From a virus, in IMG/VR virus record IMGVR_UViG_3300037278_000290, positions 1 through 22,366 of that record: a stretch of 22,366 nucleotides of DNA. One strand, 5' to 3'. A model generated the notes under the pieces. That model saw only the letters and a list, made by a program, of their open reading frames with translations. It did no database searches and had not been told where the DNA came from. This document shows positions 6,741 through 11,849 of this stretch, in pieces (position 1 is the first letter of the stretch; every line of letters begins with the position of its first letter). The position numbers were made by a program, and so were the translations under genes.

Positions 6741-6920
6741 CTACGAGATAGAAACAAACGCACATCCTACATCTGCAAGGAACAGCAAAAGTTCTGACTT
6801 AAAATCTTCCTCATTAACAAACGCTTCGTCATCGGGGGTTTCAACTTTAAAGACGATGGTTTTGGTTATTTCCTTCGGATACCCTGTAGGGACCGTAGGT
6901 GTTGTAGATGTGTTAAGCAT
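6741..6920 (-). CDS. Small 59-aa protein, unknown
   Basis: An open frame of 59 codons from the ATG at 6918-6920 to TAG at 6741-6743. It begins MLNTSTTPTVPTGYPKEITK and ends in a helix with CAFVSIS. AGAAGGA precedes the ATG, and the promoter at 6960-6988 is 40 nt upstream, so this is the first gene of that transcript. An acidic centre (ETPDDEAFVNEEDFKSE) is the only notable trait. No family was recognised. The frame, SD and operon position support a real gene despite its size. Confidence 0.6.
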   Translation of the reverse strand: MLNTSTTPTVPTGYPKEITKTIVFKVETPDDEAFVNEEDFKSELLLFLADVGCAFVSIS

Positions 6921-6959
6921 AGTTTAAATCCTTCTGGGGCGAAACCCCTTCTATGTTTA

Positions 6960-6988
6960 AGTGTATAGGGCGCTCCGCGCCGTGTCAA
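6960..6988 (-). promoter_or_regulatory. Sigma70-type promoter B
   Basis: On the minus strand: consensus -35 TTGACA at 6983-6988, a 17-nt spacer, and -10 TACACT at 6960-6965. It drives the 59-aa and 205-aa genes, and the terminator at 5877-5902 would end this unit. A GAAAACA box lies 23 nt upstream of the -35. Confidence 0.85.
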
Positions 6989-7011
6989 GGGCAAAAAGGG
7001 CGCAAAGTGTG

Positions 7012-7020
7012 TGTTTTCAG
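7012..7020 (-). promoter_or_regulatory. Conserved GAAAACA box, copy B
   Basis: The minus strand reads CTGAAAACA followed by CACACTTTGCGCCC. This is a diverged copy of the GTTGAAAACA-ACTTAYGCCC element near the other two promoters. Confidence 0.4.
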
Positions 7021-7097
7021 GGGTTTATCCGGGCAACGACCCGGCTGCAATTCGAGCTGAGCGATCTTAGTTTTGTCGTTCCCAGTACTCAGATGAC

Positions 7098-7364
7098 TCA
7101 GTTGACGCAGCGATTCTTCCACCTTACATACACAGGTAACTCAGGTTCTTTATGGAGATCAGCCAAGTGACTACTTATATACTGAATCACATGTGCCTCG
7201 GAGCACATGCACAAAGCACAAGAGCATTCATATTCAATATCAAGTGCTCTAATTACAAAACCGTCAGTAATTCCAGGGGGTATTACGTGAAACCAATGAT
7301 TAGACGGTCCCCGAACTTGAGTGCATCCGGGGAAGTCACAGGTGAATTGGATTGTCTTAGCCAT
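7098..7364 (-). CDS. Cys-rich small protein, possible zinc binder
   Basis: 88 aa from the ATG at 7362-7364, which has GGAG upstream; the longer frame overlaps the previous gene. The N-terminus has C-D-F-P-G-C and later H residues (NHWFHV). The middle has the dense cluster CSCALCMCSEAH, and the C-terminus is helical with paired His. The spacing suggests one or two metal sites, but no family was recognised. The stop codon TGA lies within a copy of the dispersed TGCGTCAACTGA repeat, so the last codons (RCVN) are repeat-derived. Confidence 0.6.
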   Translation of the reverse strand: MAKTIQFTCDFPGCTQVRGPSNHWFHVIPPGITDGFVIRALDIEYECSCALCMCSEAHVIQYISSHLADLHKEPELPVYVRWKNRCVN

Positions 7365-7365
7365 T

Positions 7366-7761
7366 TCAAAGCTCCTTGAAATAGATTTCTGGTTTAGTTT
7401 CGAGTAGCTCACAGATCTCTGGCCAGGTGTCGCCTTTTTTGTCGTTGATAAAAGATAGCGACTTATAGAGTATAGATGCCTGAGCGGAAGTGCAGCCAGT
7501 TCTGGAGTTTAATTTTGCCCACTTTACAACTGTTTTTGTGGGATAGCTGTTTTCTTTTAAATTCTGCGCATCTGGAACTCCTGCTTTTACAGCTAGGAGT
7601 TCCAAAACTCCCAAGCAGCAGTGTTTTTCTTCAGGATTGTAGCGATCTATAGGAGTGTGTAGCTGCTCCTTACCTTGTTTATACTTCCCTGATCGTAGAG
7701 CTTTTACCCACTCCCTACGAATAGTTGCTGGTTTTGATTTTGGAGTTAATTTTGTACTCAT
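7366..7761 (-). CDS. Conserved phage protein of the 'WVKALRSGKYxQG...CCLGVL' family
   Basis: 131 aa. It shows the recurring phage pattern WVKALRSGKYKQGK near residues 18-31, then HCCLGVLELLAVKAGV around 47-62, and a V-V-K-W-A-K-L segment. Proteins with this signature are common among small early genes of unrelated phages. To my knowledge they have no established function. The adjacent Cys pair is a signature of the family. It overlaps the next upstream gene by 4 nt. Confidence 0.65.
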   Translation of the reverse strand: MSTKLTPKSKPATIRREWVKALRSGKYKQGKEQLHTPIDRYNPEEKHCCLGVLELLAVKAGVPDAQNLKENSYPTKTVVKWAKLNSRTGCTSAQASILYKSLSFINDKKGDTWPEICELLETKPEIYFKEL

Positions 7762-8384
7762 AACGCTTCATCCATCCCTTCCAATGCGTCAAGCGCATCT
7801 GCTGAGTTAGATACTTCGGTTAAAGAAGGAAAAGATGCTTCCCCTCTAAGGACGGCTGCTAAAAGCTGGGGGTCACTAAATTCTGAGTCAGGAATTGTAC
7901 TCATACGAAAGAGTGACCCTTCCAACGGTTTAAATTGTTTAGTGAGTTTTAAAGACTCCGCAACTATAAACGCGGCTAGAGCTTTGGCGTTTATTCGTAG
8001 ATCGGGTTTGTTTAAAGCTGCAGCCCGTTCTTTAGCGCGAAGAGCGTCGTGCTCTTTTAAAAGTAAGCGAGATTTTTGATCGCGCTCTGTTTTGAGGTAT
8101 TCTTGAAGATACTTACATCTTTTCGACATCCGACGCATTTCAAGGAAGAGAGCTTTTGGGTGATTTTTAATTTGCATCTCAAGATCATAAAGCTCTGCCT
8201 TAACTTGGGAGTATTCATTCTCATATTTCTCAGAACGAAGCTCGGTTATGGTTTTACATCCCCTAATCCTTCGGATGAGGAAGATTGTATTAGCGTTTTG
8301 CACATCTAAGCGTCCTGTGAAGAGTGCAAATGCGATTTTGTCCTCTCTTAGAGGAGAGTTAGTTTTTTTCGGTAAATGAGGCAT
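7758..8384 (-). CDS. Unknown helical/coiled-coil protein
   Basis: 208 aa from the ATG at 8382-8384; a TTG one codon earlier is possible. AAGGAG is 10 nt upstream of this ATG. Residues about 45-125 are strongly helical and charged (KYENEYSQVKAELYDLEMQI..., LQEYLKTERDQKSRLLLKEH), typical of a coiled coil. The C-terminal third is less charged and ends in an acidic Ala/Leu tail. No family was recognised. It overlaps the 75-aa gene by 26 nt, suggesting coupled translation and perhaps a complex. Confidence 0.6.
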   Translation of the reverse strand: MPHLPKKTNSPLREDKIAFALFTGRLDVQNANTIFLIRRIRGCKTITELRSEKYENEYSQVKAELYDLEMQIKNHPKALFLEMRRMSKRCKYLQEYLKTERDQKSRLLLKEHDALRAKERAAALNKPDLRINAKALAAFIVAESLKLTKQFKPLEGSLFRMSTIPDSEFSDPQLLAAVLRGEASFPSLTEVSNSADALDALEGMDEAL

Positions 8385-8586
8385 CAATCATAATCTCCTT
8401 TAGGGCAATGCGATTGAGTTCATACATGCGCTCTACCTCTTGGAGTTGCTCAAGCCAAGAGTCCATAAGTTCAGCGTATTGGTTTGCTATATCACAAATA
8501 ACCTGAGCTGTGGCGCCCTGCGCGTGAATGCGAGAAACATCGCGTGCATTTTTGATGTTTCCGATGATAAAACTAAGAGAGTTCAT
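8359..8586 (-). CDS. Small helical protein, unknown
   Basis: 75 aa with a good SD (GGAGG, ten bases from the ATG). It is almost entirely helical: an N-terminal segment (SLSFIIGNIKNARDVSRIHA) and then one long heptad-like helix (QVICDIANQYAELMDSWLEQ, followed by LQEVERMYELNR). It is probably an oligomerising small protein. It lies immediately downstream of the hairpin repeat at 8603-8677 on the minus strand. Confidence 0.55.
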   Translation of the reverse strand: MNSLSFIIGNIKNARDVSRIHAQGATAQVICDIANQYAELMDSWLEQLQEVERMYELNRIALKEIMIDASFTEKN

Positions 8587-8602
8587 TTATTTTATCCTCC
8601 AT

Positions 8603-8677
8603 CTAAAGCTTTATCAACTCAATCAGTTGACGCAGTTGACGCAGTTGAATCAGTTGACGCAGTTGATAAAGCTTTAG
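8603..8677. repeat. 17-bp inverted repeat enclosing five 9-bp tandem repeats
   Basis: Arms 8603-8619 and 8661-8677 (CTAAAGCTTTATCAACT and its exact complement) are perfect over 17 bp. From 8624 to 8668 run five contiguous 9-mers: CAGTTGACG, CAGTTGACG, CAGTTGAAT, CAGTTGACG, CAGTTGATA. The block lies between two leftward genes. It shares its core with repeats at 7095-7109 and 12973-13026. Confidence 0.85.
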
Positions 8678-8692
8678 GTGTAGAATAAAGTG

Positions 8693-8923
8693 TTACCACC
8701 TATATCCAAAAGTAGACGCACTCTCTCCAGAGTCTCGGCAAATTGACATAGATTGGTTTGAAAGACAATTAAAATCTCCACATGTTCCGTTTATACCTTC
8801 GTCTCGGATGAAGTTGCATCCACATTGGATGCAACGGGTATATGTTACGTCGAGAGTTTTTTGTTCTCTGTTTGCAGCGCGCCGAGCGGAGATTTGGCGG
8901 TGAGTTGAGTTAGAGTTTGGCAT
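8693..8923 (-). CDS. Small zinc-ribbon protein
   Basis: 76 aa with a very strong SD (GAGGAGG) that lies inside the end of the preceding gene. A basic N-terminus (HRQISARRAANREQK) is followed by C-I-Q-C-G-C and then C-G-D-F-N-C, the CxxC...CxxxxC spacing of a treble or zinc ribbon. It ends in a Ser-rich tail. It could bind nucleic acid through the basic N-terminus. No family was recognised. Confidence 0.6.
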   Translation of the reverse strand: MPNSNSTHRQISARRAANREQKTLDVTYTRCIQCGCNFIRDEGINGTCGDFNCLSNQSMSICRDSGESASTFGYRW

Positions 8924-9392
8924 TTAAAACCTCCTCGTCTGTTAAAGGTAGAAACTCGAATGTACTATTAGAGTATGCAGCGTTCTTTTGTAAAATAAGC
9001 GCCACTCCTGTAAAAGTACACTTAGTGATAGACCAAATGACGCTGCGCATATTTTTGATGGAAGCGTCTGCTAATTCGTAGGACATACCCATTGGAGATG
9101 AAGCAGCTTCGATGATAGAGAGGATGTTTTGAGTGATGTTTGACTCAGTTAAAATACCTTCTACATAAAGCTCTAGGTTTGGAGAGATAAAAGCACCAGT
9201 GATATGCCCGGTTATTCTACTGGTATCATGATTTATCCCATTATGGAAGTTTACGGGTTTTCCAGGTAACTCAGAGAGTGCAGCTTGAGCAGCTTCGAGA
9301 GTTAAAATTATGCAGTGCTCTCGCGCACCGGCTGGGGGTTTAGTAGAGGGTTGATCTAGTTGGCAAAGAATACCTCTAAAACGTTGTGACAT
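8910..9392 (-). CDS. Prohead-protease-like protein (putative head maturation protease)
   Basis: 160 aa. The layout resembles phage capsid maturation serine proteases. GKPVNFHNGINHD supplies a candidate catalytic His (H50 or H55). RITGHITGAFI and LELYVEGIL are the following strands. SSPMGMSYEL carries the candidate Ser (S104) in a G-x-S-Y-E context. FTGVALILQKNAAY at 127-140 matches the conserved late strand. Such proteases cleave scaffold and capsid during head maturation. It lies in the leftward early region, over 10 kb from the head genes, and no other protease is seen near the capsid. The assignment is by pattern only; an unrelated beta protein cannot be excluded. Confidence 0.5.
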   Translation of the reverse strand: MSQRFRGILCQLDQPSTKPPAGAREHCIILTLEAAQAALSELPGKPVNFHNGINHDTSRITGHITGAFISPNLELYVEGILTESNITQNILSIIEAASSPMGMSYELADASIKNMRSVIWSITKCTFTGVALILQKNAAYSNSTFEFLPLTDEEVLNAKL

Positions 9393-9908
9393 TTAAGTTC
9401 CTTTCTGAATTAAAGCTACGTCGATTAAAGCTAGTGCTTGTCGCACTTCTTCGAGAATAGAGCGTTCAAATTTTGTCAAAGCAGGTTTTGGGCTATGGCC
9501 GTTTAAGGTGTATAAAATCCTTCGCCCTATTCGTTCTATCTCTGTGCGTTGTGTTTGTGCCCTAGCTTTAGCTTTGAGATACTTAGGACTTAGAGGCTTC
9601 ACCATAGGTTTCGCCATAAGCGAGGATTCGGCTGTTTTAACGGCTGCGCCAATCTCTTCATCAGAAGAAAAGAGTGATTGATAAAGCTCTACTTTTGATT
9701 TGAGAGTTTGCGTTTTTGTTGCAGGTTTTAAAGCTGGTTGTGATACTGCATCAACGCTATCGTGCAGAGCACGGAGAGGGGCTTTTTTTACCGCGCCTTC
9801 GGCGCTACTCTCCTGACGCATTTTACGCAGCTCTAACGCCTCTAAAAGCTGAGTTAGTTGTAGAGGCGTTAAAGATGAGCAAATTTTATCTACGTTAACT
9901 TTAGACAT
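9393..9908 (-). CDS. Unknown basic protein, possible scaffold-like or regulatory
   Basis: 171 aa. A short N-terminal helix pair (NVDKICSSLTPLQLTQLLEA) leads to a long Lys/Ala/Pro-rich middle (about 35-115) that is probably disordered. The C-terminal helical part (RTEIERIGRRILYTLNG, SILEEVRQALALIDVALI) could oligomerise. Its stop abuts the ATG of the protease-like gene, so the two are co-expressed. No family was recognised. Confidence 0.55.
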   Translation of the reverse strand: MSKVNVDKICSSLTPLQLTQLLEALELRKMRQESSAEGAVKKAPLRALHDSVDAVSQPALKPATKTQTLKSKVELYQSLFSSDEEIGAAVKTAESSLMAKPMVKPLSPKYLKAKARAQTQRTEIERIGRRILYTLNGHSPKPALTKFERSILEEVRQALALIDVALIQKGT

Positions 9909-9912
9909 GACG

Positions 9913-10785
9913 CTACGCGCTTCCTTTTATTAAATGTAAGTACGCCTCCCGCGCCGCAGCTTGTTGCGCACGTTTTAAAGAGTTTCCAAGTCCCTCAAAA
10001 GAAAAGGAATTATCTTCAACTGAAGTATTCCACCTCACACACACACGAAACATCTTCGCATGATCCGGGCCTTGTTCGGAGAGAGTTGTATATTTCGGTA
10101 TTCCAAGTTTGGCGCCTTGGAGATACTCTTGTAAAAGTGACTTCCAATCTGAGCTTTTTCCGCCTTCGGCTCCTTCGGCGGGATTGAGATTGATAAATTT
10201 AGAAACAAAGTTATCTACAGGATTAGCACTACGCGTAGCACTACGCGTAGCGTCGGTGTTATCAACACAAGTAGCAAGGCGCGGGTTCCCCGACGCTACG
10301 CGGGACGCGATCCAGTCAAGATACATAGCACCTATAAGCGCCTCGACTGTATTAGCAAGCACATTTAGATTCGCCGCCTCACGTTGGACGAGTATATAAA
10401 TATACTGACCTAACTTGAGAGTGCGCCCTACTTCAGCGAGCGTTGTTCGTGATACGATCGAAGATCGTGCTTTAGTTAAAGCCGCCTCACTTGCCTGTGG
10501 CGAAGCTGCATAGAGCCGAAGGCTTACGGCACTCCCTATAAGAGAATCCCCCAGCCACTCCAAACGCTCGTTATCAAGCATAAAACCATCGTACATATCT
10601 GTACGATTGTCTTTAATTTGCTTGGACCTGTTATACGCATTTGCATATGAAGAATGTGTTAGTGCTTGTGTTAAGAGACTCTTATCCCTAAACACATACC
10701 CTAGCTCACTTTCAAGTCTCCTCATAGCATCCCATTGTTCGAGACCGCTTAAAAGTCTTAGAGGTTGTTGTTTGTGGTTATTCAT
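9913..10785 (-). CDS. rnc: Ribonuclease III with dsRNA-binding domain
   Basis: 290 aa from the ATG at 10783-10785 (AGAAGGTGG upstream). The RNase III domain spans about 20-150, with the signature N72-E-R-L-E-W-L-G-D-S81; E73, E76 and D80 match E. coli E38, E41 and D45. The last catalytic motif is A-N-T-V-E-A: E138 matches E117, but N135 stands where E. coli has D114. A 40-residue linker (about 150-190) replaces the usual short one and includes the DNA-repeat-encoded SATRSA. A typical dsRBD follows (192-288: LLQEYLQG...PKY...F...G.GNSLKRAQQAAAREA). It would cleave double-stranded RNA. RNase III is uncommon in phage genomes. It overlaps the 55-aa gene upstream by 8 nt. Confidence 0.9.
   Translation of the reverse strand: MNNHKQQPLRLLSGLEQWDAMRRLESELGYVFRDKSLLTQALTHSSYANAYNRSKQIKDNRTDMYDGFMLDNERLEWLGDSLIGSAVSLRLYAASPQASEAALTKARSSIVSRTTLAEVGRTLKLGQYIYILVQREAANLNVLANTVEALIGAMYLDWIASRVASGNPRLATCVDNTDATRSATRSANPVDNFVSKFINLNPAEGAEGGKSSDWKSLLQEYLQGAKLGIPKYTTLSEQGPDHAKMFRVCVRWNTSVEDNSFSFEGLGNSLKRAQQAAAREAYLHLIKGSA
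10225..10253. repeat. Two 12-bp tandem repeats inside the RNase III linker
   Basis: GCACTACGCGTA occurs twice in tandem (10226-10237, 10238-10249), followed by GCGTC. Each unit contains the palindrome CTACGCGTAG. Related GACGCTACGCG words lie at 10290-10300 and at the 3' end of the gene (9907-9917). The repeat is in frame and encodes the ATRS-ATRS part of the linker. Confidence 0.8.
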
Positions 10786-10945
10786 AAATCCACCTTCTCG
10801 CGCTTGTGCGCGGTGATACGCGAAGGATTGTTCCTGCGTTATTGACATAAACTGCACACACCTCGCGAGAGGCACGCAGTTCCCATATGATAAAAGCACA
10901 CGCTTCTGCTGTGCCGCTGAAGGTTATAGATTGAGTTTGATTCAT
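10778..10945 (-). CDS. Small 55-aa protein upstream of RNase III
   Basis: 55 aa from the ATG at 10943-10945 with GGGAG upstream. The strand-helix-strand pattern is SITFSG, then AEACAFIIWELRASREVCAVYVNNAG with the final strand in TILRVSP. Two Cys residues are present. The basic C-terminus overlaps the RNase III start by 8 nt, so RNase III is probably translated by coupling to this gene. It is the first gene after the promoter at 11019-11048. No family was recognised. Confidence 0.6.
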   Translation of the reverse strand: MNQTQSITFSGTAEACAFIIWELRASREVCAVYVNNAGTILRVSPRTSARRWIYE

Positions 10946-11018
10946 GTTAAAACTCCCTGCGCTTGCGCGCGCTTTTATCAATTAGCCAGCGTAAATGTGT
11001 GATTCTTCTCCTGTTAGA

Positions 11019-11048
11019 AGTGTACGCCGGCGAAGCCGGGTGCGTCAA
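11019..11048 (-). promoter_or_regulatory. Sigma70-type promoter C for the RNase III operon
   Basis: On the minus strand: -35 TTGACG at 11043-11048, an 18-nt spacer that is itself a CCGGCTTCGCCGG hairpin, and -10 TACACT at 11019-11024. It shares its -10 and most of its -35 with promoters A and B. Confidence 0.7.
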
Positions 11049-11093
11049 GCGAAAAGCGCCTAGGGGCGAAGAGCGCAGAGGGCATAAGTGTCC

Positions 11094-11111
11094 TGTTTTC
11101 AACGGCTTGCG
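11094..11111 (-). promoter_or_regulatory. Conserved GTTGAAAACA box, copy C
   Basis: The minus strand reads CGCAAGCCGTTGAAAACA, followed by GGACACTTATGCCC. It forms the left outer arm of the symmetric element and lies about 45 nt upstream of the -35 of promoter C. Confidence 0.55.
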
Positions 11112-11154
11112 GGCCGCACCTGTGCCGGGGGATGAAGTGTCTCCTAATTCCTAT

Positions 11155-11173
11155 GGGGGTATACCCCCTTTTT
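11155..11173 (+). terminator. Perfect palindrome followed by T-run
   Basis: GGGGGTATACCCCC (11155-11168) is followed by TTTTTG on the plus strand, the form of a short intrinsic terminator for rightward RNA. No rightward gene lies nearby, so it may instead limit antisense transcripts or belong to the origin structure. Confidence 0.35.
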
Positions 11174-11196
11174 GACCCCTTTTGAGTCTAAGGTGC

Positions 11197-11245
11197 CAAC
11201 TTATACCCTTGAACTATCTCTTAAATACCTCAAGGGTATAAGTTG
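11197..11245. repeat. 16-bp perfect inverted repeat
   Basis: CAACTTATACCCTTGA at 11197-11212 and its exact complement at 11230-11245 flank a 17-nt loop. It lies within the left half of the symmetric element, just before the polypyrimidine tract. It could be a cruciform, an initiator site or an RNA hairpin. Confidence 0.85.
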
Positions 11246-11247
11246 AT

Positions 11248-11280
11248 TCCTTCTCCTTCTTTATATCCTTCTCCTTCTTT
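11248..11280. repeat. Polypyrimidine direct repeat
   Basis: TCCTTCTCCTTCTTT occurs at 11248-11262 and again at 11266-11280, an 18-nt period. It is followed by an AT-only stretch with a run of ten T residues. Strand-biased tracts beside AT-rich DNA are common in unwinding elements. Confidence 0.7.
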
Positions 11281-11434
11281 TTCTTCTATCTATTACTTAT
11301 TATTATATATATATTTTTTTTTTATTTTCTATACATATAAATAACTATTAATAAGGAACATCTATAGGATTTGGCCGGGAGAGGCAGGGGGGCCATAGGA
11401 AATAGGAGACACTTGCGCTGAGCGCGGAGAGAGA

Positions 11435-11469
11435 GGGCGTAAAGCGTTGAAAACAAAGGACTTACGCCC
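11435..11469. promoter_or_regulatory. GTTGAAAACA box copy D within an 8-bp inverted repeat
   Basis: GGGCGTAA (11435-11442) and TTACGCCC (11462-11469) are perfect inverted repeats flanking CGTTGAAAAC. This copy is opposite in orientation to copies A-C, and no promoter-like sequence follows it. It forms the right outer arm of the symmetric element. Confidence 0.55.
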
Positions 11470-11528
11470 CTACGGGGCTGCCCCACTCGAACGTTTTATG
11501 CACCCACGCCCTGATTTCGCCAAATTCA

Positions 11529-11551
11529 CCTCTTTCATCTTACCGATGATA
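11529..11551. repeat. 23-bp direct repeat, copy 1
   Basis: Identical to 12116-12138 (core TTTCATCTTACCGATGATA). Copy 1 covers the stop codon of the 77-aa gene. Copy 2 encodes IIGKMKEA of the 178-aa protein. Confidence 0.85.
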
Positions 11552-11768
11552 CGCAGCTTGATTCACATTTTCTCCGTATTTGTTCCCAGATATAATTCGC
11601 CACAAATCTAGCATAAGGTGGCATTTGTTGCAACTCATCCCATAACTCAGGGAGAAATTCTCCTAGAGATTGTGTCCTGATTTTATCTACAATTGGTATT
11701 GTAGAATGGTTTAGATTCGACGCTCGCAATGCGCGAGCGCTGTGGATTGGATCGAATGCGCTACTCAT
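11535..11768 (-). CDS. Unknown 77-aa protein with a repeat-derived 3' end
   Basis: 77 aa from the ATG at 11766-11768 with GGAGG six bases upstream. A longer frame starts inside tandem repeats and is rejected. The N-terminus is polar (FDPIHSARALRASNLNHS). The rest is helical with aromatic residues (EFLPELWDELQQMPPYARFV). The last codons (CVSSVR, stop) lie in a 23-bp sequence that also occurs, in another frame, inside the upstream 178-aa gene. The original C-terminus may have been lost by recombination. No family was recognised. Confidence 0.5.
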   Translation of the reverse strand: MSSAFDPIHSARALRASNLNHSTIPIVDKIRTQSLGEFLPELWDELQQMPPYARFVANYIWEQIRRKCESSCVSSVR

Positions 11769-11782
11769 ATCATACCTCCATG

Positions 11783-11845
11783 CTAACCCATGAATCATTG
11801 ACTCATGGGTTAGAGTTGAGGTACTCATGGGTTAGAGTTGAGGTA
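11783..11845. repeat. Tandem 22-nt repeats and an 11-bp inverted repeat in the 77-aa gene leader
   Basis: A unit with core ACTCATGGGTTAGAGTTGAG occurs at 11801-11823 and 11823-11845. CTAACCCATGA at 11783-11793 is the exact complement of TCATGGGTTAG in both copies (11803-11813 and 11825-11835), so the leader RNA can form either of two hairpins just before the Shine-Dalgarno. The block starts a few bases after the stop of the 178-aa gene. Confidence 0.8.
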
Positions 11846-11849
11846 AGAC

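Larger units (their letters stand above)
11095..11454. other. Twofold-symmetric AT-rich intergenic element (candidate origin)
   Basis: There are two pairs of mirrored arms. The outer pair is GTTTTCAACG at 11095-11104 and CGTTGAAAAC at 11445-11454. The inner pair is 22-nt arms at 11135-11156 and 11393-11414, starting AAGTGTCTCCTA on one side and its complement on the other, with one mismatch in 22. The gap between outer and inner arm is 30 nt on both sides. The core contains a 14-bp palindrome, a 16-bp inverted repeat, polypyrimidine repeats, and about 100 bp of nearly pure A+T (11281-11355). No gene of useful length lies inside. A replication origin or a transposon-like element are both possible. 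Confidence 0.6.

Noticed and set aside
8440-8688. 82-codon plus-strand frame ending in 'VDAVDAVESVDAVD'
   Set aside because: The peptide comes from the 9-bp DNA repeats and the frame runs opposite a supported gene.
9913-10785. RNase III declared inactive because of the Asn at the D114 position
   Set aside because: Some cellular RNase III proteins have Asn there and the other catalytic acids are present, so loss of activity cannot be claimed.
10963-11175. 70-codon plus-strand frame across promoter C
   Set aside because: It has no SD and unusual composition, and it crosses a promoter and the symmetric element; not a gene.
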